Source: Pseudomonadota bacterium (GTDB lineage Bacteria > Pseudomonadota > Alphaproteobacteria > Micropepsales > Micropepsaceae). Taken from it: 14,550 bases of DNA. Location of the stretch: positions 1 through 14,550 of the forward strand of contig JANYBR010000325.1 of assembly GCA_025360685.1 (NCBI GenBank). Direction: 5' to 3'. The notes beneath the pieces are model-generated. The model saw only the letters and a program-made list of their open reading frames with translations. It was not told the DNA's origin and ran no database searches. The position numbers were made by a program, and so were the translations under genes. Positions within the stretch are counted from its first letter, which is position 1. Every line of letters starts with the position of its first letter. Below, piece after piece: positions 1 through 7,818 of the stretch.

Positions 1-1965
1 CAGATCCTGCACCGGCTGCAGATATAGAGAAATGCCCGGCACACCGTTGGCACTCGTCAGCAGCTGGCGGATCACCGCGGTCACACCCTGTGCGCGCTGA
101 TCCTTGGGCAGCAGATTGATGAGCAAGCGGCCGCTGTTCAGGGTGTTGTTGGTACCGTCGACGCCAATGAACGAGGACAGACTCTCGACATTCGGATCGC
201 GCAGGATGTCCGCGGCAAGAGCCTGCTGGCGGCGCGCCATCTCGGCGAACGAAACGGTTGGACCGGCGCGCGTGATGCCTTGAACAAGGCTGGTATCCTG
301 CGTCGGAAAGAAGCCCTTGGGGATCACGACATAGAGAAGGACGGTCACAACCAGGGTCACCACCGCGACCAACAAGGTCAGCGGCTGATGGTCCAGGACC
401 CAAAATAAGACCCGATCATACTCGGCGATGAGCCGGTTGAAATATTCCTCCGACCGGCGCGCGACCGCGCCCTGCTTGCTGCGGTCATGGCGGCGCAGAA
501 GCTTGGCACAGAGCATGGGCACCAGGGTGAGTGAAACGACGGCGGATATCAGGATCGTGATCGCCAGGGTCACGGCGAATTCGCGGAACAACCGCCCGAC
601 CACTTCCTGCATGAACAGAAGCGGGATCAGCACTGCGATCAGCGATACGGTGAGCGAGACGATGGTAAAGCCGATTTCGCCGGCGCCTTTGAGCGCAGCC
701 TGCATCGGTGTGTCACCGGCTTCAAGATAGCGCGTGATGTTCTCGATCATGACGATCGCGTCGTCGACGACAAATCCGGCCGCGATGGTCATCGCCATCA
801 GCGACAGGTTGTTGAGCGAGTAACCGAGCAGATACATCGCGGCGAACGTGCCGATGATCGACAATGGCACGGAGAGGCTCGGAATGAACGTCGCTGGAAT
901 GTTGCGCAGGAAGAGAAAAATCACCAGCACCACAAGAACGACCGCCAGGCCCAGCTCGAATTCGACATCGTTGACCGAAGCCCGGATGGTGTTGGTGCGG
1001 TCGGTCAGCACGGTAACGTCGATGCCGGCAGGCAAGCCCGCCTGGATCTGCGGCAGCATCGCCTTGATGCTGTCCACCACCGAAATGACGTTGGCGCCGG
1101 GTTGCCGCTGCACATTCAGCAGGATGGCGGGCGTATTGTTCATCCAGCTGGACAGCTTCATGTTCTCGGCGCTCTCCAGAACGGTGGCGACATCGGACAG
1201 ATGCACCGGCGCGCCGTTGCGGTAAGCGACGACGATGTTCTTGTAGTCGTTGGCACTCTGCAGCTGATCGTTGGCGTTGATCGTGTAGGCCTGCGCTGCG
1301 CCGTCGAAGCCGCCCTTGGGCGCGTTGCTGTTGGCGTTGGAGATGGTGGTGCGCAGATCGTCGATGTTCAGGCCGTAAGCGGCGAGCGCCTGCAGGTTGG
1401 CCCGCACCCTCACCGCCGGGCGCTGCCCGCCTGCGATGCTGACCAGTCCGACGCCGGAGAGCTGCGAAATCTTCTGCGCGATGCGCGTGTCGGCGAGATC
1501 CTCGACCTGGGTCAGCGGCATCGACTTGGAACTGATCGCCAGTGTGAGAACCGGCGCATCGGCCGGATTGACCTTGGCATAGACGGGAGGCGCGGGAAGG
1601 CTCGAAGGCAGTAGATTGCCCGACGCATTGATCGCCGCCTGCACTTCCTGCTCTGCGATATCGATATTGAGGCTGAGATCGAATTGCAGGGTGATGACGG
1701 ACGCACCGGCCGAACTGACCGAGGACATCTGGTTCAGGCCCGGCATCTGGCCGAACTGTTTTTCGAGCGGCGCGGTGACCGAGGACGTCATCACCTCCGG
1801 GCTGGCGCCGGGCAGAAACGTCTGAACCTGAATGGTGGGATAGTCGACTTCCGGCAGCGCCGACAGCGGCAGATAGCCGAACCCGACGATGCCCACGAGC
1901 AGGATCGCGATCATCAAAAGCGAAGTCGCGACCGGACGAACGATGAAGGGTGCGGAGGGATTCAT
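1..1965 (-). CDS. RND multidrug efflux permease, MdtB/MdtC-like (HAE1 family), C-terminus cut by window edge
   Basis: This is an inner-membrane proton-driven RND transporter, the pump subunit of a tripartite efflux system. The 655 residues visible cover about the first 60% of a protein that is usually near 1,040 residues. TM1 lies at about residues 12-30. The porter domain includes the run VNPADAPVLTLA, which is typical of MdtB and MdtC. The TM4 proton-relay pair is Asp401-Asp402, in the context GFVVDDAIVMIENI. The visible part ends in the second porter half, before the last TM helices. It is read from ATG at 1965, the first start after the adaptor stop 21 bp upstream, and no strong Shine-Dalgarno is seen, which fits coupling to the adaptor. 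A second permease (MdtC-type) or an outer-membrane channel could lie beyond the edge. The substrate cannot be deduced. I am confident of the family, less of MdtB versus MdtC. Confidence 0.93.
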   Translation of the reverse strand, partial: MNPSAPFIVRPVATSLLMIAILLVGIVGFGYLPLSALPEVDYPTIQVQTFLPGASPEVMTSSVTAPLEKQFGQMPGLNQMSSVSSAGASVITLQFDLSLNIDIAEQEVQAAINASGNLLPSSLPAPPVYAKVNPADAPVLTLAISSKSMPLTQVEDLADTRIAQKISQLSGVGLVSIAGGQRPAVRVRANLQALAAYGLNIDDLRTTISNANSNAPKGGFDGAAQAYTINANDQLQSANDYKNIVVAYRNGAPVHLSDVATVLESAENMKLSSWMNNTPAILLNVQRQPGANVISVVDSIKAMLPQIQAGLPAGIDVTVLTDRTNTIRASVNDVEFELGLAVVLVVLVIFLFLRNIPATFIPSLSVPLSIIGTFAAMYLLGYSLNNLSLMAMTIAAGFVVDDAIVMIENITRYLEAGDTPMQAALKGAGEIGFTIVSLTVSLIAVLIPLLFMQEVVGRLFREFAVTLAITILISAVVSLTLVPMLCAKLLRRHDRSKQGAVARRSEEYFNRLIAEYDRVLFWVLDHQPLTLLVAVVTLVVTVLLYVVIPKGFFPTQDTSLVQGITRAGPTVSFAEMARRQQALAADILRDPNVESLSSFIGVDGTNNTLNSGRLLINLLPKDQRAQGVTAVIRQLLTSANGVPGISLYLQPVQDL

Positions 1966-1986
1966 GCTGTCAGCCGCGTCCCGCTT

Positions 1987-3498
1987 CTACGGCCCGCCTC
2001 CTCCACCACCGAAGCCGCCGCCAAACCCGCCCCGTCCTCCGCCACCCGAACCGCCACGGAGCTTTTTCAGCTCCGCTTGGCAGGAGTCGCTGAAACTGTC
2101 GCGATTCTGGCGCACGCACTGGCGCAATTCCTGGCTGCCGGGTTGCAGCTTGGCGCAGTACTTGGCGATATCGGCCTGGCAGAATTGCTTGATCACGGCG
2201 GCCATCTTGGCCCGGCGCGCGGCCCCCGCGACGGTGGCGCCGCCAGCCGCGCCAACAGCGGCACTCGGCTTGGTCACGGGCGCCGTCACGTTGGGCAACG
2301 TCACCTCGGCTCCATCGCGCAGACGGTCAGCGCCGTCCACTACGACGGTGTCACCCGGCTTGAGACCTTGGAGAATCGCGACGTGCTTGTCGTCGCCGGG
2401 GGCCAGCGTGACGGTGCGCATGCTGACCGTCTTGTCAGGCTCGACGACATAAACGAAATTGCCCTGCGAACCGCGCTGCACGGCCGCGATGGGCACAAGC
2501 GTACGTCCATGCTCGGTGTTGACCAGCAGCCGGACATTCACGAACTGGTTGGGAAATAGCTCGCCCTTCGTATTGTCGAACTGGGCGCGCATCTTGACCG
2601 TGCCCGTGGTCGTGTCGATCTGGTTGTCGACGGTGGCAAGGCTGCCGGTCGCGAGCAGAACGGTCTGGCCGCGGTCATAGGCGTAGACCTTGAGCGTCGC
2701 GCCGGACCCGATCCGCGCCATGATCGCGTCGATATTGTCTTCGGGAAGTGAAAACAGAACTGAGATCGGCTGCAGCTGCGTGACGACCACGATGCCGCCG
2801 CTCTGGCCGGCCTGCACCGTGTTGCCGACATCGACCTGACGCAGGCCGACCCGGCCGTCGACGGGCGAGGTGACGCGCGTGTAGCCGAGATTGATCGACG
2901 CGGCTTCGACATTGGCCTGATCGGAACGCACCAAGCCTTGGTCCTGCAGCACCAGGGTCGCTTGGGTTGCCAATTGCTGGTCCGAAATTGCCTTCGCCTC
3001 CGACAGCGCCTTGAAGCGTTTCAAATCGAGTTGCGCGTTGGCGAGCAATGCGCGGTCTCTGACGAGCTGTCCGAGCGCCTGGTTGAGCGCGGCCTGGAAG
3101 GTGCGCGGATCGATCAACGCCAGGACGTCGCCGGCCTTCACCATCTGGCCTTCCTGGAAAGCGATCTTGAGCAGCTGGCCGCCGACCTGCGGCCGCACGG
3201 TAACGGTGGCGAGCGGGGTGACCGTCCCCAAGGCGTTGAGCGTAATGCTCATGTCGCCGCTGGTGGCGAGCGCCACGCCGACCGCTTGCGGACCGCCCGC
3301 GCCGAATCGGCCAGCCGTACTGCCGGCGTTCGTGGCCGGGCGGATCGCCCAAATCAGCAAAAACAGCAACACAAGTCCGAGGCCGATTGCCAATGTTTTG
3401 GCACCGCCGGGCAGGCGCGCTGCGCCCCAGCGCCAGGCCCGGTCCGTCCGGCCCCATGCCGTATCAAGAACGTCCTTCAGACTTCCAGGACTGCTCAT
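1987..3498 (-). CDS. RND periplasmic adaptor (MdtA-like membrane fusion protein) with C-terminal Cys-rich repeat and Gly-rich tail
   Basis: This is the adaptor that links the RND pump to an outer-membrane channel. It has 503 residues, against about 400 for typical MdtA. A membrane anchor lies at about 34-52. The first lipoyl half is near 95-130 (VRPQVGGQLL and a GQMVKAGDVLALID motif). A helical hairpin follows at about 132-200, the second lipoyl half around 205-240 (TSPVDGRVGLRQVDVGNTV), and then the beta-barrel and membrane-proximal domains to about 400. After an Ala/Pro linker the protein carries an extra module with Cys440, Cys448, Cys461 and Cys473, spaced like the GLG1/FGFR-type cysteine-rich repeat. 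It ends in about 20 residues that are mostly glycine. The extra module is not part of the standard adaptor fold and should be periplasmic, where disulfides can form. The gene heads the pump operon and is divergent from the DedA-family gene. The ATG at 3498 is chosen because it places the anchor near the N-terminus. Confidence 0.93.
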   Translation of the reverse strand: MSSPGSLKDVLDTAWGRTDRAWRWGAARLPGGAKTLAIGLGLVLLFLLIWAIRPATNAGSTAGRFGAGGPQAVGVALATSGDMSITLNALGTVTPLATVTVRPQVGGQLLKIAFQEGQMVKAGDVLALIDPRTFQAALNQALGQLVRDRALLANAQLDLKRFKALSEAKAISDQQLATQATLVLQDQGLVRSDQANVEAASINLGYTRVTSPVDGRVGLRQVDVGNTVQAGQSGGIVVVTQLQPISVLFSLPEDNIDAIMARIGSGATLKVYAYDRGQTVLLATGSLATVDNQIDTTTGTVKMRAQFDNTKGELFPNQFVNVRLLVNTEHGRTLVPIAAVQRGSQGNFVYVVEPDKTVSMRTVTLAPGDDKHVAILQGLKPGDTVVVDGADRLRDGAEVTLPNVTAPVTKPSAAVGAAGGATVAGAARRAKMAAVIKQFCQADIAKYCAKLQPGSQELRQCVRQNRDSFSDSCQAELKKLRGGSGGGGRGGFGGGFGGGGGGP

Positions 3499-3593
3499 TC
3501 CGCAAGACTCGCTAAAGCTGGAAAATCCAGTCGACGCCCATTCGAGGGTCAGATAGCAAAGGGATAGTGGCGAAATTTGTCGAAAGTGTCGCG

Positions 3594-3609
3594 AGGGCCC
3601 TAGGACCCT
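3594..3609. promoter_or_regulatory. Near-perfect 16-bp dyad between divergent adaptor and dedA-like genes
   Basis: AGGGCCCTAGGACCCT matches its own reverse complement at 14 of 16 positions. It lies roughly in the middle of the 181-bp gap between two divergent genes, where a regulator of the efflux operon or the DedA gene would be expected to bind. No regulator gene is adjacent, and no convincing -35/-10 pair was found on either strand, so the operator role is a guess. Confidence 0.25.
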
Positions 3610-3679
3610 TTAACTGGAAGCTGCATATCTTAAGTGTAACCCTGCCGCTTCCCATCGGTTCCCCACGGATTTTTGCCCC

Positions 3680-4336
3680 ATGCACGGCCTTTTTGCCTGG
3701 ATTAATCACGGTGCCCACTGGCTGCTGCACGTCGCGAGAGAGCATCCAGAATCCACCTTCGCGATCGCCTTCGTCGTGTCTTTCGGCGAGTCGTTCGCCG
3801 GCCTCTCGTTCCTGGTACCCGGTACAACGATCCTGATCGGCCTGGGCGCGATCCTTCGCGCGAGCGACGTCTCGGCCTGGGGCTTCTGGCCGATTTGGCT
3901 GGCCGCTGCTATCGGGGCGATCTTGGGTGACTGGATCTCCTATTGGGTGGGGCACCGCTACAAGGAGCACGTTCTCTCGGTCTGGCCGATCTCGCACTAT
4001 CGCGCCCAAATGGAAAAAGCGCTCGCCTTCTTCGGTCGTTGGGGTGTTTGGGGAATCTTCATCGGCCGCTTCATGGGTCCGTTCCGCGCTACCGTTCCAC
4101 TCGTCGCCGGAATTTCGCAGATGTCGTTCTGGCCGTTCCAGATCGCCAACGTCACGTCTGCCTTTATTTGGTCGGCCTCATTGCTCTTGTTGGGTGCCGT
4201 CGGCTGGGACGCAATCAAGACGACGTGGCTTTGGCTGGGCGGCTGGCCATCCATCGCTGTCGGGGCGGCCGCAATTCTACTCGCGATCGTGTTTCGCGAC
4301 CGGATCAAGTCAGCCTTGCGGCAGCAGCCTCGCTGA
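3680..4336 (+). CDS. DedA family (VTT domain) inner-membrane protein
   Basis: A 218-residue polytopic membrane protein of the DedA/SNARE-associated (VTT) family. Members are implicated in undecaprenyl-phosphate or phospholipid recycling and in membrane homeostasis. Family landmarks are visible: the membrane-embedded acidic residue Glu37 (FGESFAGLSFLVPGTT), the Pro-Gly pair at 48-49, Gly-Asp at 83-84 in GAILGDWISYWVG, and the RFMGPFRATVP segment at 130-140, whose arginines Arg130 and Arg136 correspond to the conserved FxGR...R region. Hydrophobic stretches lie near 26-60, 68-92, 120-145, 150-175 and 188-206. The length is normal. The start at 3680 lacks a clear Shine-Dalgarno but gives the expected N-terminus. 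It converges with the IalB pair across 55 bp in which I see no hairpin terminator. It is divergent from the efflux operon, and a functional link to it is not established. Confidence 0.9.
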   Translation: MHGLFAWINHGAHWLLHVAREHPESTFAIAFVVSFGESFAGLSFLVPGTTILIGLGAILRASDVSAWGFWPIWLAAAIGAILGDWISYWVGHRYKEHVLSVWPISHYRAQMEKALAFFGRWGVWGIFIGRFMGPFRATVPLVAGISQMSFWPFQIANVTSAFIWSASLLLLGAVGWDAIKTTWLWLGGWPSIAVGAAAILLAIVFRDRIKSALRQQPR

Positions 4337-4391
4337 GAGCGAAGCAGACGGGCGAGACCGCCATCGCGATCTCCTCCCCGCTCTTCAAAGA

Positions 4392-4985
4392 TTACGGCGT
4401 TGCCGGTGCCGGTGTCGCCGGCGAGGTCGACTGCGCGGGCTTGGTCGTCTTCTTGCGGGCCAGATCGACCATCGCTCCGTGCGCGTCCGAATAGCCCTTC
4501 AATGAGAACGGTATTTCGAAGACTTTTCCGCCGTCCGCCACAATCTTGATCTTCGCCGGTCCGGTCGCGTTGGCCAACGAAGTCACTGCGGCGTTATCGA
4601 AGATCATCTCGACATAGCAACCGGCGCGATCGCAACGGCGATAGTGCAGCGCAGGCGACATGTAGGTGTCGGATTCGATGATCAAGCCGCTTGGGATGGA
4701 AACGCCCAACGGAACGGCGATCTGGATGACGTGTCTGTCCCCGGCCGGCATGTAGGCAAGCGACAGGCTCATGACGCGTTGGTTCGTCTGCTTGTTGGCC
4801 AGCAACTCGTACATGTCGCAAGGCGACGGCGAGGCGACGGGATAGCAGCGGACAGTCCAGTCACCGACAGTCTTCGACTCGCTCGGCTGCAAGGGCGCGC
4901 TGGGCGCCGGATCGGCTGATGCCGTGCCGATCGACAGAAGGGCCAGTGCAAAGGCGCCGGCGACACAAGCCTGAACGAATTTCAT
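4392..4985 (-). CDS. IalB-family (invasion-associated locus B-like) periplasmic protein, second of a tandem pair
   Basis: A 197-residue exported protein. Residues 1-24 form a signal peptide (a charged start, a hydrophobic core and an AxA-type site at TASA before Asp25). The body resembles the IalB family: a VGDWTVRC start, Cys47 and Cys56, then Cys118 and Cys123 in the CDRAGC motif, and a terminal FSLKGY-type segment near 160-165. The four cysteines match the pattern in the upstream paralogue. The tail from about 178 is rich in Lys, Thr, Pro and Ala. The ATG at 4985 is preferred over the in-frame GTG at 5003 because its ATGA overlaps the TGA stop of the upstream gene and a GGCGGAG Shine-Dalgarno lies about 9 bases upstream. 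The family was named for a Bartonella invasion locus but is widespread in non-pathogenic alphaproteobacteria, so the name does not imply virulence. The molecular function is not known. Confidence 0.85.
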   Translation of the reverse strand: MKFVQACVAGAFALALLSIGTASADPAPSAPLQPSESKTVGDWTVRCYPVASPSPCDMYELLANKQTNQRVMSLSLAYMPAGDRHVIQIAVPLGVSIPSGLIIESDTYMSPALHYRRCDRAGCYVEMIFDNAAVTSLANATGPAKIKIVADGGKVFEIPFSLKGYSDAHGAMVDLARKKTTKPAQSTSPATPAPATP

Positions 4986-5557
4986 GACCACAGTCTCCGC
5001 CACCAGGAATTGCGCCTGGCTTCTGCGCCGTCGAATGCCGCGACGGCGTCGTTAAATCCTTTAGACGAGAAGGGCAGCCCGACCGGCTTGCCATCGAGCC
5101 CCGCGAAGAGCACGCGCGCCTGCGCGGTTCCGCCAAGGGAAGCACGGAGCGCGTCGTCGACCTTGACGCGAACGATGCAGCCGACGCCGTTGCAGGTTTC
5201 GTATTGGTAGACCAGCGGCTTGGCGGTTCCGAAGGAGAGCGCGAGACCGGGCTCAAGCAATACATTGTATGGCACGGTAACGAGCATCGTGGTGTCGCCC
5301 TTCAACTGAAAGATCGACAGGCGTGCCAGTTCTGAATGCGTCTTGGCATCCAGGACGTCCTGCTGCATCTCGCACGAGCCCTCTTTGAGGCTGGCGACCG
5401 GGCAGGCAAGGCGCCAATCCTGGTAAAGCGCAATGGTCGGTGTGTCACCCGTGGAACTCAGGGCCTTGTGGCCGAACCAGCCCCCGGCCAGTCCGACGAC
5501 CAGAAGTACCGCTGCAATGATCGACCGCATCGTCACACTGTTCATGTCAATTGGCAT
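4982..5557 (-). CDS. IalB-family membrane-anchored protein, first of a tandem pair
   Basis: A protein of about 191 residues with an N-terminal hydrophobic segment (about 12-28) that could be an uncleaved anchor or a signal peptide. The periplasmic body follows the IalB pattern: YQDWRLAC, Cys52 and Cys62, Cys122 and Cys127 in CNGVGC, and FSSKGF near 163-168. The C-terminus is short and basic/aromatic (NSWWRRLWS). Its stop overlaps the next IalB gene by ATGA, so the two are probably translated from one message. Start choice is uncertain: ATGs at 5557, 5545 and 5530 all precede the hydrophobic segment, and 5557 has a GTGGGG stretch about 10 bases upstream. The frame stays open to 5815, but that extension has no family resemblance and would fill the divergent promoter region, so it is excluded. 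Confidence 0.8.
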   Translation of the reverse strand: MPIDMNSVTMRSIIAAVLLVVGLAGGWFGHKALSSTGDTPTIALYQDWRLACPVASLKEGSCEMQQDVLDAKTHSELARLSIFQLKGDTTMLVTVPYNVLLEPGLALSFGTAKPLVYQYETCNGVGCIVRVKVDDALRASLGGTAQARVLFAGLDGKPVGLPFSSKGFNDAVAAFDGAEARRNSWWRRLWS

Positions 5558-5838
5558 TCTTCGGGGGCCCCACAACTTTGACGGGGCGCACTTAACGGGA
5601 AGGAGGCCAGTACCGCAAGCACGTCGTGGCCATTTTAAGCGGAAATGGGGACCATCTCTGCAGACGAGGTAAATAGGTGCGCCCGGCGCCGCCTCCCGGC
5701 AGCGGCCGTTAACAAACGTCCAAAATAGAGCTTGAAGCGCAGTCTCTCCGAGACACCTCGCACTTGCCTGCCCTACCCCGATTACGGCGTTTCTCTTATC
5801 CTTTGCCGAGAGCACGGAGCGGAGGGGGGCGAGCCGGC
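5558..5838. other. Divergent intergenic region between IalB pair and RCK-RyR gene
   Basis: This 281-bp gap must hold the promoters of both flanking transcription units. A purine-rich GGAGGGGGG (5821-5829) just before ATG 5839 is a good Shine-Dalgarno for the plus-strand gene. CTTGAA at 5731-5736 resembles an alphaproteobacterial -35 box, but no matching -10 box sits 16-18 bases downstream. I found no convincing operator, riboswitch or terminator. Confidence 0.4.
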
Positions 5839-7818
5839 ATGTTCACCAATCTGTTCCGTCTGCGCGATTGGCTCATCCTGGGTCCGCTGGGCATCGGCGC
5901 GGTTGCTCTGGGCTTCTGGGGCTTTCTGGAATGCGATCCGTCGCGGCCCTGTCACGTGGTCTCCGCCGCCGAGGCACTGTTCCGTGCCATCGGACTGTTG
6001 CGGCTGAACGGCAATTTTGAGCCTGGACTAGACCCCTGGCAGCTGGTCATCGCGCAGTTCGCGTTGCCGGCCATGGCCCTTTTGGGTGGCGCCAAGCTGT
6101 TGCTGGTCAATCTGCGGCGCGACATGCGCGTCGCGCTCGCTCATCGCGCCCGCAACCACATCATCGTCTGCGGGCTTGGCGATACCGGCCGCAACATCGT
6201 CGAGGGCCTGGTCGCGGAGGGACGTGCCGTCGTCGCCATTACGCTCGACGCCGATGGCGCCAATGCGCTGGCCTGCGAGAGTCTTGGCGTGGCCGTGCTG
6301 AAAGGTGATGCCTCGCAGGCCGGCATGCTCGCGCTGGCGGGGTTCCGGCGTGCCGAAGCCCTGGTCATGACGACCGGATCCGATGCGCAGAATCTGGAGA
6401 TCGGCCTGCGCGCCGGCGAACTGCTGGACGCGAAAGGTGCGGCGCATCCGGTCGTGTTGCTGGCAGAATTGCGCACGGACTGGCTGCGCGACACTTTGGC
6501 GGGACATCGCACCGCGGTGCTGGGCCGCAAGTCTGCAGAAATGCAGCTGTTCAACATCTACACCAACTCGGCGCGTGCCCTGCTGCACTCCGCGCCGTTC
6601 GCAAGCGCGTTTCTCGAGCACGACCAGCGCCCGCACCTGGTACTCGCCGGCTTCGGCAGTGGCGGTAGCGAGATCGCACGCCAAACCATTCAATCGAGCT
6701 TCGCGAGCCCTGGAACGCGCTTGTCGGTCACGGTCTTTGACGACAAGGCCAAGGACAGTGAAAATCTGTTCAAGATACGCAATGCGGGCCTCTGCAGGCT
6801 TGCCGACTTCGTTTTTCGTCCCTGCACCTTCAACGCAGAAAATGCATCGTCGTGGACGGAAATCGAAAAATCGCTCGACGGCCTCAAGGCGCAGATGATC
6901 GTCGTGGCGCTCTCGAGCGACGAGAATTCGCTCCATACCGCCCTGCAATTCCGCACCTGCCTCGACCGGCTCGGCCAATTGGCCACGCCGGTGTTCGTGC
7001 GCCTGCGCCAGCAGCACAAGCTTGGCGAATTCATGCGCCTGGTCGAAAGTCATCCGCTTCTGCCAGACCGACTGGTCTCGTTCGGCGATCTCAAACAGCT
7101 GACGAGTCCGCAGATGCTGTTGGGCCATGCGCTGGACCGGTTGGCGCGCGCGGCGCACGAGGCCTATCTCGAAACGATGGGACAGACCGAGCATTCCCCC
7201 GCCAGCGTGCCCTGGGAACACCTGCCTGAGCGCTACAAGCGAGCCAACCGTGCCTTTGCGGACCACATGCCGGCCTTGTTGCGCGCTGTAGGGCGCAGCC
7301 TTGCACCCGGCGAGGCAGAAGAGCCGTCGCTGGACAGCGAGACCATCGAAGCTCTGGCGCGGGCGGAACATTGGCGTTGGTGCGTCGAGCAGTGGGCCGC
7401 CGACTGGACGTACGCCGATCATCGCGACGAAGTGCGCCGGCTGCATCCTTTGCTGCGCGACTGGGACGAAATCCCGCCGGACGACCAACAGCGAAATCGC
7501 GATCTGGTCCGCCGCATTCCCGCAATCGCGCGCAAGGCCGGTTTTCGCATCAATCGCGAACAGATCATTCCCCTCGCCGATGGCCAACAGGCCCGCCGGC
7601 TGCTGGCGGATCTCGCTCCCGGCACGACTCCGATTCTGGTGGTCGATCCAGCCGATCCGGGACAGATCGAGATGGCCAAGAGCCTTGCCGAAACCCACCC
7701 TGCGCGAATGAGGATGGTGTGGCGCGGTGCGCAGGTGCTGAACGACTTGGAACCGAGGCTTGCCGGCGCGCCCGCTCTCATCGCCGCGATGGAGGGTTGG
7801 ATATCGCCGCCGGTCTAG
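5839..7818 (+). CDS. Two-TM membrane protein with tandem TrkA-N/RCK domains and a bacterial RyR domain
   Basis: A 659-residue protein. Two hydrophobic helices (about 12-30 and 68-90) flank about 37 residues in the position of a channel pore loop, but no TVGYG-like filter is present. The first Rossmann/TrkA-N domain starts at 107 with HIIVCGLGDTGRNIVEGL and has a second-strand acidic residue near 137 and GDAS at 157-160. A second Rossmann-like domain starts near 266 with HLVLAGFGSGGSEIA. Residues about 459-575 match the ryanodine-receptor (RyR) domain as found in bacteria: a WEHLPERYKRANR start, then ALARAEHWRWCVEQW, the RRLHPLLRDWDEIP segment and a RRIPAIARKAGF end. A small alpha/beta region (about 576-659) follows. 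The start at 5839 is preferred over an in-frame ATG at 5764 because of the strong Shine-Dalgarno. RCK domains usually bind NAD(H) or nucleotides, while the ligand of bacterial RyR domains is unproven. It converges on the SLOG gene with a 4-bp overlap. Confidence 0.85.
   Translation: MFTNLFRLRDWLILGPLGIGAVALGFWGFLECDPSRPCHVVSAAEALFRAIGLLRLNGNFEPGLDPWQLVIAQFALPAMALLGGAKLLLVNLRRDMRVALAHRARNHIIVCGLGDTGRNIVEGLVAEGRAVVAITLDADGANALACESLGVAVLKGDASQAGMLALAGFRRAEALVMTTGSDAQNLEIGLRAGELLDAKGAAHPVVLLAELRTDWLRDTLAGHRTAVLGRKSAEMQLFNIYTNSARALLHSAPFASAFLEHDQRPHLVLAGFGSGGSEIARQTIQSSFASPGTRLSVTVFDDKAKDSENLFKIRNAGLCRLADFVFRPCTFNAENASSWTEIEKSLDGLKAQMIVVALSSDENSLHTALQFRTCLDRLGQLATPVFVRLRQQHKLGEFMRLVESHPLLPDRLVSFGDLKQLTSPQMLLGHALDRLARAAHEAYLETMGQTEHSPASVPWEHLPERYKRANRAFADHMPALLRAVGRSLAPGEAEEPSLDSETIEALARAEHWRWCVEQWAADWTYADHRDEVRRLHPLLRDWDEIPPDDQQRNRDLVRRIPAIARKAGFRINREQIIPLADGQQARRLLADLAPGTTPILVVDPADPGQIEMAKSLAETHPARMRMVWRGAQVLNDLEPRLAGAPALIAAMEGWISPPV

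Noticed and set aside
1684..2559. A 291-codon plus-strand frame opposite the RND permease and adaptor
   Set aside because: It is a shadow of the two pump genes, and its Arg/His-rich product has no domain signal.
3512..4009. A 165-codon minus-strand frame opposite the DedA gene
   Set aside because: It covers the membrane-protein coding region and the divergent promoter and has no family resemblance.
4337..4391. A terminator between the convergent DedA and IalB genes
   Set aside because: I could not find a stable stem followed by a T-tract on either strand in these 55 bases.
5558..5815. An 86-codon N-terminal extension of the first IalB-family gene
   Set aside because: It would bury the hydrophobic signal/anchor inside the protein and consume the divergent promoter region.
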